Shown: in pieces, positions 11,504 through 23,743 of the stretch | Layout: each line of letters begins with the position of its first letter | How positions within the stretch are numbered: the first letter of the stretch is position 1 | NCBI GenBank assembly: GCA_951213105.1 | Contig: OX578136.1 | Span: forward strand, 156,433,178 to 156,497,177 | DNA length: 64,000 bases | DNA from: Amaurobius ferox | Lineage: Eukaryota; Arthropoda; Arachnida; Araneae; Amaurobiidae | Reading direction: 5' to 3' | Program-made: the position numbers and the translations under genes | Notes under the pieces: model-generated | What the model was told of the DNA's origin: nothing | Databases searched by the model: none | Seen by the model: only the letters and a program-made list of their open reading frames with translations

Positions 11504-12261
11504 TCATATGGAGGGTTCGATGATTTTGTCTCTAATTGAACTCAAAAAATACTTAAGTCTTACACCATATGCAAAATTGTTTCTGTATAAATTATCAATA
11601 TTTTTGATCATAAAGGAAATTGGATATTTATTAAAAAATGCTTGTTTTATAAATTCTTGATCAAAATTAATACGTAAATGTTCCTCTTTGATAGTTCTTT
11701 TTATTCTGATTAAACCTCCCAAGAAAACATTGCGAAACACATTCAAATGTATGTTGGAGTTCCAATGTATAATTCCAGTAATAGGTAGTTTAAATTGTTT
11801 TCTTTTATCATAGATGGTGAATATGAGAGGGATTTGACTATAGTTGATATTCAAATCCAAAAATTCGACCTCTTTGTTATTTTTAAGAGGGTTTTCTTTC
11901 AAGATGAGGTTTGGTGGATAAAAATCAAAGTTCATTGTGTAGTTTTCGTTCTCATATCCAATAATTACGTCATCCACATAACGTAGGTATATGATTTCGT
12001 TGTTTATATGAGATCCTCTTTCATAAAAACTAAGATATATATCAGCCAATATGGAAGAACATCCCCCCCCCCCATGGGGATGCCCTTAATTTGTTGATAA
12101 ATAGACAATCCGTTGTAAAGGTAATTTTCTTTAATACCTATTTTGATTATAGACTTGAATTTATTGAATTCCAGACTCCCTTTTAAATCAAATTCTTCAA
12201 ACAAGCTGTAAAGTATATTTGTCATGTCATCTAGATCTATAGTATTAAATCTAGATGACAT
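11504..12261 (-). pseudogene. Reverse transcriptase fragment, Penelope-like, frameshifted at a C run
   Basis: This is the best preserved RT relic of its family. The upstream frame (12,261-12,004) has YNGLSIYQQIKGIPMG, the RT motif before the catalytic box. The downstream frame (12,049-11,504) has ADIYLSFYE, YLRYVDDVI (catalytic Asp pair at residues 25-26), FDFYPPNL, FLDLNINY and then YDKRKQFKLP, WNSN and FRNVFLGGLIR. The two frames meet at an 11-C run at 12,063-12,073, where an indel has shifted the frame. The motif order is that of a reverse transcriptase. Penelope-like affiliation is my reading. No GIY-YIG endonuclease domain is visible. Confidence 0.6.
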
Positions 12262-12429
12262 GACAAATATACAAATATACAGAATAAGAGAAGAACGGTT
12301 ATATCAACTAATGCAATTTTAGTGTTTACATTTAACATATACAAACGTGATCTGGATGTTTTATATTTCAGATCTGAAAATGCAGATCTGCGAATTTCAC
12401 GAGATATCGCTAACTTTGTAATTTTTCTT

Positions 12430-12850
12430 AAACGTTGCCAAATTGACGGAAATGTCGCCAAATCGATAAAAATGACGCTAAATCAATGAAATTAATTTTG
12501 TTTTGTTAGAAGAGAGTACTGAAATGATGTTTCGCTAGCATTTGTCGATCAGTCCATCCATCCTACTTAGTAACACATTTAGCGAATTTTTACAATATCA
12601 CCAAAATTATAAAAATGTTTGTAAATCCATAAAAAATATCTTGAAATTGATAAAATTGTGCTAAATAAATTAAATGAATTGTGTTTTGTTAAGGAATGGT
12701 ATTGTAATGATGTTTCGTCAATTTGTCGACAGTCCCATGTGGTGATAAATTTAGCGATTTTTTAAAATATCGCTAAATCGACGAAAATGTCGCCAAATTG
12801 TAAAATGACGGTAAATTTGTCAAATTGACTCCAAATCAATGAAAATTCAG
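12430..12850 (+). repeat. Degenerate array of GTCGCCAAAT-type motifs
   Basis: Blocks of the form TCGCCAAATNGANNAAAAT recur irregularly, interleaved with a longer repeat containing TGATGTTTCG and TTTGTCGA (12,520 and 12,710). The same motif vocabulary lies inside the long subfamily of family A at 1,695-1,845, 54,915-55,020 and 59,470-59,620, so this is probably an expanded internal piece of that family. Confidence 0.5.
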
Positions 12851-12904
12851 TATTTTGTATAGAGTTCGATTTTCTAGATAATTTCTGCTGTTTTATGATA
12901 ATTA

Positions 12905-13397
12905 AAAAATATTTTTTCTAAATTCGTTTACAAACTGGGCCAAGATGCTTTATTCTTCAGATCTGCTTATGAAGATATTTTTGTATATCGAGCCCAGAGA
13001 TTCTTATACATTTTTAGAAAAATTAAATTAAATATTTTAATGGAATGTTTTGAATAACAAAATCATTTAGAATAGTATAGGAATTTGCACATGATTGTGA
13101 ATTTTAGGCTTCTTTATATTATATATTCCGTGCGAAGAACGTGTATGTAGTACAGATAATCTTCTACTAAACACAAGGGCATATTTTCTAATCTACGAGA
13201 ATGTAAGTTGTAGGGTGTGCATCTTCCCATACAATTTTAGCACTTTCATTTTGACATATATTGAAATCATTTACGACTGTTTGGTTTAAAGATTAGGGGG
13301 ATTATTGATATTTTCAATTTATTACCTTATCTGATATTTTTTAGCAAATATATTTGAAACGCATATGTTGTCGACTGGTAATCATTTACTGATACAC

Positions 13398-13436
<39 letters not shown>

Positions 13437-13775
13437 CATATATATCTTCTAATATTTGAGAATACAAGCATTACGGGTATATCTTCCCATACAACTTTAG
13501 CGCTTTTATTTTGGCATATATTGATTTAATTTTTTTTTTTTTTTGTAGAATTATTTACAAGCGGAATCAGCATATTTTATTCATCAGATCTTCCTATGAA
13601 GATAACTGTATATAGTAAGAACATAGATTTTAAATTTCCTTTTAGGAGCAATAATTCAAACATTTTGATAGAGTTCTTTGAATAACAATGCCATTTAAAA
13701 TATTATAGGAATTTACACTTGATTGTGAATTAAGTTTTTTTATCTTATATACTACGTATGAAGAACGGGCATGCT
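12905..13775 (+). repeat. Diverged direct repeats separated by a TA run
   Basis: Segment 12,930-13,150 (CAGATCT..CTTATGAAGATA ... GAACG) recurs at about 13,535-13,775. The block with ATCTTCCCATACAA and TTTTAGC at about 13,190-13,290 recurs at 13,446-13,525. A (TA)n run at 13,401-13,432 lies between. Non-coding, with the order rearranged between the copies. Confidence 0.5.
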
Positions 13776-13779
13776 GTTG

Positions 13780-13823
<44 letters not shown>

Positions 13824-13827
13824 TTCC

Positions 13828-15246
13828 TGTTTGTAAAAATTGCAACACCATGCAACAATTATTGTAACCAAAATTTCAACAATCATCAGAATTAAATAAA
13901 CAATCATCAATCAACAATCATCAGAATTAATTCCATAAATGACCTGTATTGATAAAAATAAACTATTAATTTTACAAAGGAAAAAAATTTTACATGTCGA
14001 CAATCAGTATTTGGTGAAGACACCACGCGCTAAAATAAGTGCTTCCATACGACATGGCATCGGATCAAATATATTTAGGATTTATACCTGAGGAGGAGCA
14101 TTCCATATTCCTTCTATCAGAATCCAAATTTGAGCTGTATTAGCTACGGGACGAGCATCACGAGCAAGAAGCCGACAGATGAAATCCCAGACATATTCAA
14201 TACGCGACATATTCGGTGAATGGGCAGGCCAAAGAAGAAGTTGTATCTGTTGTGCTTAAAAGAAGTCTTGAATATTCCTAGCAGCATGTGGACGGGCATT
14301 CTCCTGGTGAAATACAGCTCCAGAAATGCATTAAAGAAAGGGTACGACTTCGGGCTCTAGAACTTCTCTGATGGACCGATTGCTATTGAGATTATTCACA
14401 ATTCTTAATATTTGAGATCGACCAAGATACCCAATGGCGCTCAGACCATCAGGCGTGGCGTTCATTGAGTATGATGTTGGATAACACACTCCGGCAGCGG
14501 GCGTTCACCACTATAGCGTCTAACGTGAATGCGCCAATCACTATACCCAAAATTAAAGCGGGATTTATCAGAAAATACGATTTGTTGCCAATCGTCCCGC
14601 CAGTGTCTATGTTGATATGTCCATTATAGCCGCAGGCGTCGACGGTTTTGCGTCAGGGGAATGCTGTACAAAGGAATTCTTACATACAGGCCCCTGTGCA
14701 TCCGACGCCGACGAATTATTAAAGCAGACAGTTACACACCTGTAGCCGTGCTCCAACGCTCTGCCAACTGTCAAGATGAAGCTGTACGGTCCATCACTGC
14801 CAAGCGGATGAGGTGTGTAGCATGCTATGATGACATAACACTTCATCGCTCACTTTCGGATTTGCGACTCGTCCCGTTCTCTTCAGTCCACTGCTTTCAC
14901 ATTCACATCACTGTCCACTGCGCTCCATACGAGCTGCTAAGAAAAACCTTTTTCGTACCCGTTCAAACTCCGTAACTTGCTCATATGGCGCCCTCTGTTG
15001 TCGTAGAGGCATAGTGACTTTTCATGAAACGTTTACCGTTAGCAGGCAACCATAGACTATGTTCAGCAACCCTCTACAGATCTCTATTTATCCGGCTAAA
15101 ACATCGGTTCAGAGGGCGCTACTCAGCCCACGCATGCGCGTTGACTCTGAAATTCTAACCATTTCTATAGACCACCCAATTTGCATTTGCTGTAAGTTTC
15201 AGCTCAATCGCGTGATTCCATCATGATGTTGCAATTTTTACAAACA
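13828..15246 (-). pseudogene. Tc1/mariner-like DNA transposon, decayed transposase
   Basis: The ends are inverted repeats, TGTTTGTAAAAATTGCAACA at 13,828 and its inverse ending at 15,246, in TA-rich flanks. The minus strand reads as a DDE transposase in interrupted frames. WRDDWQQIVFSDKSRF at about 14,565-14,610 carries the first catalytic Asp. ARPHAARNIQDFF lies at about 14,265-14,310, with the Asp before ARPHA unclear. SPNMSRIEYVWDFI lies at about 14,185-14,230, a variant of the usual SPDLNPIEHVWD. Several stops and frameshifts make it inactive. The length of 1.42 kb is typical of the family. Confidence 0.75.
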
Positions 15247-15249
15247 TGA

Positions 15250-15320
15250 GCACATACACACACACACATACACACACACACGCACACACACACATGTATA
15301 TATATATATATATATATATA
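15250..15320. repeat. (CA)n-(TA)n compound microsatellite
   Basis: CACACA runs with ATA interruptions pass into a TA run directly outside the right end of the Tc1-like element. Confidence 0.85.
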
Positions 15321-16435
15321 GCCTATTTCAATTTATGATGTCAAGGAGTCCTCAATTTTTTTTTAAATGATGTGGTCCTTGAATTTAAAATTTTGAGAAC
15401 CACTCACTGTTCTAGGTCATCAAAGAACTTCTTGAGGGTCTTTACTAGCTTTGAAATGCAAAAGTACTACAAAAAGTGTCTTTTCTCAAACGTATTAGCT
15501 ACGCTGATAAAATTGTAATACATCTGTAACGCAATATTATGTATATAGAAAGCAAATTGAATTTAACGGTATTGAACTCATTCAAAAATTATGTGTCTTG
15601 AGGAAATCAAATTTGAAATTCTTGTAATATTAAAAAAAAAATTTGAGAAAATATGTAGCATATTTCTAGGCCATGTAATGCAAATACATTTTAACTATTA
15701 AGGAAATATGACAGTGTAACACGTGTTGCAAATATTGTTGGGAAGATGCATTTGCTAATGGCAATATATAAAATGTCAGTTTATATAGCGTTGTAACTAC
15801 TTGTGGGAATGGCTGTTACCGTAAATCAGTAGATTGACGTTAATTTATAGAATACATTTATTCCCAGTGGTAATAGCTATTTGGTATTTTAAGCAGTTCC
15901 CGGAGCTGTTCAATCATTAGATTATCGTTCAGTGATATGCATTTGCCCAACGGCTTTCTTTAAATGCCTCTATATGTAGTAAATTTTTTAAGTCACGAAG
16001 GATTCATATTATTATTTTTACTAATTTTTCACGATGATTCGTTTTTTACGTTTTTCTTAACTCATTTTTGTGGAAATTAGAGTGACATAAATGTCTGGGT
16101 GGTTTTTTATCTTTTAAAATAAAATCTAGAAAATGATATTCATATCTCGTTTAATGGTGGCTAATAAAGTTATTACGGAAGGTATTTGAACGAAAGAAGA
16201 ACGAATATTGCAATGGAATAAAAATTGCGTTTAATTAACGGATATTTATAATGTGCAAGTAATCTTTATGACCTATGAGTGATTAAAAAACAAGAACAAA
16301 ATGCGAGTCATGGATGCAATAGCAGCCTAAATAACTTCTATAAAAACATCTTCCATAAATAATACTTTAACATTTAAACAATAACTAAAATATCTGGAAG
16401 ACACGCCCATTACAAACAATAGAAACCACCCCTAA
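15321..16435. other. AT-rich intergenic stretch, nothing recognised
   Basis: No coding region, no repeat shared with the rest of the window, and no structural RNA were found by eye. Confidence 0.35.
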
Positions 16436-16439
16436 CAGC

Positions 16440-16805
16440 ATTTTTTTCCACAGCGACGTAAGATTTACGTCAGATTGTGACTTTGGGACTTCACTGGACG
16501 TTGCAGTACGTCTCGGTAATGTCATATTGAGGTCACAGCGAAGTCATTTTGGTCATTTTCATGGTCGTTTGTGACGTCGCATAGTAACTTGTTTGTGACG
16601 TCACATTGTAGTTTCCATTGTAATGTCGTCATATTGTTATGTGTTAATAAAATTGTGGAAACGTCACAGAATATAGTCACAATGAAGTTACATCGTTACT
16701 AATATGTAACGTCGATAGAAGTCACAAATATGAGGTCACATTGTGACCCATGTGTCATGTGACAACAATGTCACTGGCATACATGTGACTATCTCTTACT
16801 GTGAG
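16440..16805. repeat. Dense cluster of GTGAC/GTCAC and GTGACGTCAC motifs
   Basis: It opens with a hairpin (GACGTAAGATTTACGTC at about 16,455) and contains a dozen or more GTGAC or GTCAC pentamers, including TTTGTGACGTCGCA and TTTGTGACGTCACA in tandem near 16,570-16,605. It looks like the body of a palindromic MITE or a degenerate satellite. The TGACGTCA core also matches the sites in the Polinton ends, but the contexts differ. Confidence 0.45.
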
Positions 16806-17277
16806 GGATGTGCCACTTACAATAAGTTCGTCGGCATAGAGTAGCCGTTATTCGCCATAGCAGCAAGAAAACTTACTATATACAGCGATTTTAGCAAACT
16901 TCTATGGGAACTAATAATTTCAGTCCTTCCACGTAGCTGGCATCAAATTCTTAATCTCCCTTCATTTATTTATTTCAATGTTAATAACATCTGTGGTTGA
17001 GATATCTCTGACTGAAATCCGAGTGTTACGAAAAATGTAAATACATCGAACGTGTGTATATCCAAACATAATAGATGTGAAAAATTTCCTCCCACGCTCC
17101 CGCTTGCAAAACTTATGTTTAAAAAAAAAAAAACTCAAACACCATGCACCACTGCTCAAGATATATAAACACTTTAGACGTTAATACCTACGACCCTAAC
17201 ATAAAAATGCAAACAATTTATACTTATTTTGTTAGAAATAGGGTTCTATTTATGAATATGGTGCTTTAATTAAAAAA

Positions 17278-19062
17278 ATTAGTTATCCAGAAATTCAGAT
17301 CCATCCTTATAACCTTAGAATGTAACCCCGATGTCGGAGGACACATCTTAACATTATATACCCAACCCATTCTATTTAAGTGACTCCTGTACTGAAATAC
17401 GTAACATGATGTTATACAACTCATGGTGACAATTGGACTTTTATATTTTTTTATATTTCTCCAGCTACACTTTTTTTTTAATTTTTAGTGACAAGCATTT
17501 ATTTTAAAAATATGTAGCCATCAAACATGCAATGCCGACATGTGGGGCTTTGTGTCTTCCCAGCAACTTTTTTAAAGAAGACAATTGGACCTGCGAGCTA
17601 TTGATAGAGAAACTGACTACTGTAACATATACAAATGACATGGTAAGCATTTGATCGTCTTTGTAAATGGTACTCGCAGAGAAACGTTCGCCACTTCTTC
17701 TGGATGTCCTTCTAGTCATCCATAGATGAAAGATTTTTATTTAGTTATCTTTATTGTTTAGGCTGATTCCTAAAAGTAAAGATTTTATTCTAACTTACCA
17801 CCTGAATAACAATATTTCACAAATATTATAATAGCATATATGTCAGCTTTGAGTATTTAAACTTATTAATCGGATTGGTTTGCTTAAAGACAGGGTATAG
17901 CAGATGGGATGTAGAGTATTAGTTCCACCCTGAAGCACAATGCATTCGTGATAAGGTATCAAATGGCGGAAGGAAGGTTGGTTTAATTTATAAATTGCAT
18001 TCCATTTACATACCTGATCATCATATCTAAATGGATTGAATACTCACAATTGTTTCTAAGGAATTATAATTAATGGAAGTTAGTGGCATAAATGATTGAA
18101 GAGTGGTACAAGATAATTTGGAATATCAGCAACACACAAATTTATTAATTTTAATCAAAAGTAAACTGACTGAAAGCACCTGCATATATATTATATAAAG
18201 TTGTTTTGCTGTATAAATAGTAAAAAAAAAGCTGATGTTCGCAGAACATGGACTCTCACTACATAATGCAATGAATTTGCTTTTGACAATGATTTTATGA
18301 TCTAAATGATTTACTGCGTAATATTTCTGGCATTGAGTTTATACCACTTAAATTTGATGCTTTTGACAACTTATAGTCCCAAACACTTTTAATTCAATTT
18401 TTGGTTTTATTTGGTAATTGAACATTTTTCCGAAATCGGCGTATCAAAAATGCAAGAAATCTCAAATATCTTGAGAACGGTTATTGCTAAAGTATAATGG
18501 AGGGTGTTATGTTATTTTCCTCTTCAGAAATTGCGTATAACACAAGAATTTAATTGATACATTTGAGCATACACTACTTAGTCTTTTTTTTTTTAGATTT
18601 AGCGATTTGTGCGGGCCATTTCGTACAAAATGGCAGGTTACCGAATCGTACCAAAATCTAATAAGCACCGGAGTATCCCCCCAGTAACTTATCTACCAAA
18701 TTTTGTGAAATGTGGTTAATTAATATTTTAGCTAGAGCGGATAAATGAAATTTTTACGGGCCATGTCTCAAAAAAAGGGGAAGGGGGTTCTGTCTTTACG
18801 AATCGTACCAAAAACTAATCAGCACCAGGGTTATATCCAAGTGACTTATCTACCAAATTTTATGAAATTCGGTCCATTAGTTTTTGAGTTAGAGTGGATA
18901 CGTACATTGCACAGACACACACACAGACGTCACGCTAAAATAGTTTTTCCTTATTCTAGAGGTCTCGAAACGTGTAGATCCGTCGAAAACTCGAGTTGCG
19001 ATTTTCGACATGATTCCAATACTTTCCCTATACATTACCATGTATTGCAGGGAAAGTAAAAA
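17278..19062 (+). repeat. Tandem segmental duplication, unit 1 (about 1.8 kb)
   Basis: It starts at TTATCCAGAAATTCAGATC and contains about 950 bp of unique-looking sequence followed by a family A copy (18,233-19,060). Unit 2 begins at 19,063 with the same text. Shared landmarks include CCCCGATGTCGGAGGACACA, TATACAACTCATGGTGA and AGGTATCAAATGGCGGAAGG. Divergence is moderate, so the duplication is not recent. Confidence 0.7.
18233..19060 (+). repeat. Family A dispersed repeat, copy 4
   Basis: It begins GCTGATGTTCGCAGAACATG and ends with the terminal hairpin and GGGAAAGTAAAAAT. The second half, from about 18,390, is of the GACA/GTCACGC subfamily (ACAGACGTCACGCTAAAATA at about 18,920). Confidence 0.65.
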
Positions 19063-20866
19063 TTATTTATCCAGAAATTCAGATCTATCCTTATAACCTT
19101 AGACTGCAACCCCGATGTCGGAGGACACACATCGTAACATTATACACCCAACCCATTCTAATTAAGCGATTACTGTACTGAAATACGTAACATAATATTA
19201 TACAACTCATGGTGATAATTGAACTTCTATATTTTTTTATATTTATCCAGCTACACCTTTTTTTAGTTTTTAGTGACAAGAATTTATTTTTAAAGTCTGT
19301 AGCCATCAAACATACAAAGCCGATATGTGGGACTTTGTGTCTTCCCAGCTAATTTTTAAAGAAGACAGGTGGACCTGCGACTTATTGATAGAGAGACTGA
19401 CTACTGTAACATATACAAATGACATGGTAAGCTTTTGATCGTCATTGTAAATGGTACTCGCAGACAGTTATGAGAAACGTGTGTCCACTTCATCTGGATG
19501 TCCGTCTAGTAATCCGTAGATGAAAAATTGTTATTTAGTTACCTTTATTGTTTAGGATGATTCATAAATGTAAGGATTTTATTCTAACTTACCATCTGAA
19601 TAAAAATATTTTACAAATATTATAATAGTATATATGTTAGCTTTGAATATTTAAATTTATTAATCGGATTGGTTTGCTTCAAGACAGGGTATAGCAGACG
19701 GGGTATTAGTTCTACCCTGAAGCACAATGCATTCGTGATAAGGTATCAAATGGCGGAAGGAAGGTTGATTTAATTTATAAAATGTATTCTATTTACATAC
19801 CTGATCATCATATCTAAATGGATCAAATACTCACAATTGATTCTAAGGGATTATAATTAATGGAATTTAGTGGCACAAATGATTGCATGGTGGGACAAGA
19901 TAATTTAGAATATCAACAACACACAAATTTATTAATTTTAAATAAGAGTAAACTGACTGAAAGCATCTATATGCATTATATAAAGTTGTTTTGCTGTATA
20001 AATAGTAAAAAAAAAGCTGATGTACGCAGAACATGGATTCTCACTACATAATTCAATTTCTTTGTTTTTGACAGTGATTTTATGATCTAAAAGATTTACG
20101 GCATAATATTTTTGGCATTGAGTTTATACCATTTAAATTTGATGCTTTTGACAACTTATAGTGCCAAACAGAATGAAATAGTCATACTCACGTGCTAAAT
20201 CCTCATCAAAATGCAATGAACATTTAATTAATATACCGTGAGAAAAGTGAATATTAACGAATTCTTTGGCGTCAAAATACAAAACTATTACAAAATGTAT
20301 CTTCGCTGGGGGATGGAACGAACTAAATCCGCGAGAATGAGGTTAGTTGATTTGTTGTATAACATTACTTATGGAAAGTGACTATATTTGGCGATAGTTG
20401 ATGATTTTTATAATTTACATAATATTTTTAATAAATATATTTGAAAAACGTTCAATTTATACAGAACGGTTTATAATGGCATTATAAAGATTTGAAAAAA
20501 ATACGTATGAAATGGCTATTTATTTGTCATTTTTGAAAGTTCTGATTTTTTAATGATTAAAAGAAATTCGAAAATTAGGGAATCATCTGAGCATTCGATT
20601 GCATTTAAAAATAATAGGGTTCCAGTATTCATTAATTGCAATAATCGTACCAAATTATTCTCAAAATTCTTCACTAATTCGTGAGATATCGCGGTTACAG
20701 ACTAAGAGAACAAACACACACACAGAAACATATTCTGAAAAACGTTTGATTCCAGTTCCGGGATATTTAAAACGGGATTTTACATCGAAAACTCGAATTA
20801 AACTTTTTGACTCCATCAGAATACTTTCAATGTACATTATGTTATGCATGTAGGAAAAGTTAAAAT
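19063..20866 (+). repeat. Tandem segmental duplication, unit 2 (about 1.8 kb)
   Basis: It repeats unit 1 from its first base through the start of the embedded family A element. The two units stop aligning about 155 bp into that element (18,388 versus 20,168). Confidence 0.7.
20014..20863 (+). repeat. Family A dispersed repeat, copy 5 (chimeric relative to copy 4)
   Basis: The first 155 bp matches copy 4. The remainder instead resembles the long (CA)n subfamily (TTCGTGAGATATCGCGGTTA near 20,680). It ends at a diverged hairpin with GGAAAAGTTAAAAT. Confidence 0.6.
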
Positions 20867-20869
20867 GTT

Positions 20870-22440
20870 TATCACGATGAATGAGGACATAAGTCAGTTT
20901 TAATTTTTTAGCTCTCTTATCTAGATATAGTTCCGCATCCTATTATTTAAGCAAAATTTGCAATGTCTTACCTAATCTACAAAATATTTATTTATTCCAT
21001 GTATATCTATATTTTTACAAAACGTATTGTAAGGTCCACTTCAAAAATAGAAATAAAAATCATCTTTTAACCAGATGAATATTAATGCATTAATTTCTCA
21101 ATAACTACTGGCTATATGTAATAAAGAAGCTTGTTGTAAATATGATAAAATCTGTAGAGCATAAATACAAAAATATTTTATTTTGGTGAATTCATTTATT
21201 CTTGAGTCATGCATGTATACTCAAAAAGAGAAGTATCTTGCTAACAGTTGTCGCAACGTGTTCAAGACGTCTTAAAACCTGGCTCCATACAATCTCGAAA
21301 CCGAATTTTTCTGTTAATGAATATGGTCTTTACATCAAAATTGGAAAACGTAAAAATCAGTTTTTAAAAATATCGTTTTGCGTTTGTAACGGTATTTTAT
21401 AACAGCCTCATACCCCTTTTGAAACAAAAGTATCAAGTTTGAATGGAAACTTCTCTGTAAACGAGTTCGAGTTACTGATAAATTGTCTGATATTTTGCTT
21501 TTATATCTCTTCCGAGAGAATTTATTTTGTTGGCTGAAAAAGTTATTTTGTTAGTTGAAATATATATATATCTAAAACAAAAACCATGTATCTCGCAACT
21601 ATTTTACAAATTCAGTAACTATAAAACAATTTTGCCCGCATACACTCAATACACATTTAGCAACTAGTAGGTAAAGCAACGCGAATTATGTTCGTTAGTA
21701 TACAATGTTGAAAGATATATTTTTACAAATTTGTATTTATACTTGCAGAATCCACCTGTATGGGGCGTTCTCAAAGTTATGGTCATGGCCCCATTGCAGA
21801 TAACAGCATTTATGGAACAATTTTGTCCTTTTTAAACACTCGCTAGCATGGATAATCCGATACTTGTAATGGCAGCAAGTAAACTTGTTATAAGCCTCAT
21901 TTTTACGAATCTATGAAGAGCGGTAAATTCACAGATGACTACTGTGCCAGCTTCAAATTTCTTTAACAATATTCCGTTATCTTCAATGGAAGCGCGATCT
22001 CAACTTTGGACAACGTCTCTATAGAAGGGTTCTGTAAATACGAACTTTGTTGTTGCGGTCTCGTACAACCTATATCTTCCAAAAAAACCTTCAACTCCTG
22101 AATGTCAGTTATGCGATAGGACTTATTTTTTGGGGTCTCCATAAAGATTCACCAAATTGTGGTAACAGTCTATCTTGCTGCCATTACAAATATTGGCTGT
22201 TCCGTATATGCACTCCCCCAATTTCTTCTATTTATGCCCATTTTATTTTTCAATAAGAAACCTATGCAACACTAATGTGTTTGTGCAGCCTATGATTGCG
22301 TATACATGACTCCAACAGGCCTCCGTGTCTACGCTACTAATGTAAGCTGCGCCCGATTGTATACGTGTATTTGATACAATTAAAGGATAATGTAAAGCAA
22401 AGGATTTAAAATTCGTGCCTGTTATTTATGGGTCAAAATA
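20870..22440. other. Intergenic stretch, nothing recognised
   Basis: Several frames of 60-70 codons exist (for example 21,202-21,402 and 22,047-22,256) but none shows a recognisable motif, and codon content looks random. The 21,740-22,260 portion is less AT-rich than its surroundings and could be an old transposon fragment. Confidence 0.3.
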
Positions 22441-23690
22441 TACACTATCCGACACAGAAAATGCAGCACCGTGAAAGAGCGAATAGAGTGTGATGATAAA
22501 GGACACGCAGACAGAAATGGCTTATATAAATAAGTAATGTTAATTTCAGACAAATAATGCAATACAGTATTATCATAGACAGGGTGATCAGTAGGCAGTT
22601 GGGTCACCTTTTGTGGCAATCCAAGCAGCAGCTCTTTGAGGAACAACAGATGCAATGAGCCTGCGGATAGTTTCCTGAGGGATGGATGACCTTATACCTT
22701 CAACCGTACACAAGTTGTCCTCTGTTGGAGACGGGGGCAGGACAATCAAACGAGCGCTAATCACATCCAGTACATGCTCGATGGGTGAGAGATCTAGAGA
22801 CAGCAGAGGATAAAAATCTGATGTGGGCAGCACATGACTTTCCCTGCAGACTTATATTCACGTTCTATTTATTTAATTTAAATTTAATTCATTTTTAATT
22901 CAATTTTCGTTCTCATTTGAAAACTGGACTTATTTTCAAAAATGGGGTAGGAAAAATACGAAAAACTAAAATATCTCGAGAACGGCTAGTCCTAGTGTAA
23001 TGGGGTTGGTCTTATTCTTTCCTTCGCTAAAAATTACGTATTAAACAAGCATTTAATGGCTATATTTGAGCATACGTAGTTCTTAAGTTTAGATTTTGAT
23101 GACTTTTGCGGGCCATTTTGCAAAAAAACGCAGGTTATTTTTTTCCGAATCGTACCAAAATCTAATCAGCACCAGGGTGACCCACAACTGACTCATCTGC
23201 CAAATTTTGTGAAATTCGGTCCATTAGTTTTTCAGCTAGAGTGGATACAAGCTTTTGCGGGCCATTTCGCAAAAAAAGGCGGGTTCTTTTATTCCGAATC
23301 GCACCCAAAACTAATCAGCACCGGCCCCGCCCACAAGTGACTTACCTACAAAATTTTGTGAAATTCGGTCCATTAGTTTTTTTGTTAGAGTGGATACAAA
23401 ATCTGCACAGACAGACAGACGGACAGACACACAGACAGACAGACACACAGACAGACACACAGACACACACACAGACGTCACGCTAAAAATGGTTTTTTCG
23501 TATTCTAGAGGTCTCGAAACGTGTAGATCCGTCGAAAACTCGAGTTGTGATTTTCGGCACGATTCCAATACTTTCCCTATACATTACCATGTATTGCAGG
23601 GAAAGTAAAAAAGAACCTGGATACCTTGCAAGGCTTGTCTGCTGATGTTTTTGGTGTGGGTTATCTTGCTGGAACAACCCCAGCTATTAC
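22441..23690 (-). pseudogene. Tc1-like transposase C-terminal relic interrupted by a family A insertion
   Basis: On the minus strand, 23,690-23,612 reads FQQDNPHQKHQQTSL, the QQDN region around the second catalytic Asp. The frame resumes at 22,811 with LLSLDLSPIEHVLDVI, followed by IPQETIRRLIASV, to 22,588. The 3' terminal repeat TACACTATCCGACACAGAAA is near 22,441. Removing the family A element restores continuity around the DLSPIEH motif, so the insertion is clean. The N-terminal half of the transposase is absent. Confidence 0.65.
22813..23611 (+). mobile_element. Family A element inserted in a Tc1 relic, ends defined
   Basis: The host Tc1 frame is interrupted between 22,811 and 23,612, which fixes the family A boundaries within a few A residues. 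The start is AAATCTGATGTGGGCAGCAC and the end is GGGAAAGTAAAA. No target duplication longer than one or two A residues is evident. The core holds a (GACA)n tract at 23,405-23,475. Direct repetition of ATTTTGTGAAATTCGGTCCA within the copy shows internal duplication. Confidence 0.75.
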
Positions 23691-23743
23691 AATTTGAAAT
23701 ACGCTTAAAACTGCTACTCTAAAATCAAAAATTTTTAGATAGT

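Noticed and set aside
14607..14975. Two overlapping ORFs of 79 and 104 codons
   Set aside because: They lie inside the Tc1-like relic, out of the frame that reads as transposase.
23400..23480. CRISPR-like regular array
   Set aside because: The GACA-type repetition is a microsatellite without spacers of uniform length, and the sequence is eukaryotic.
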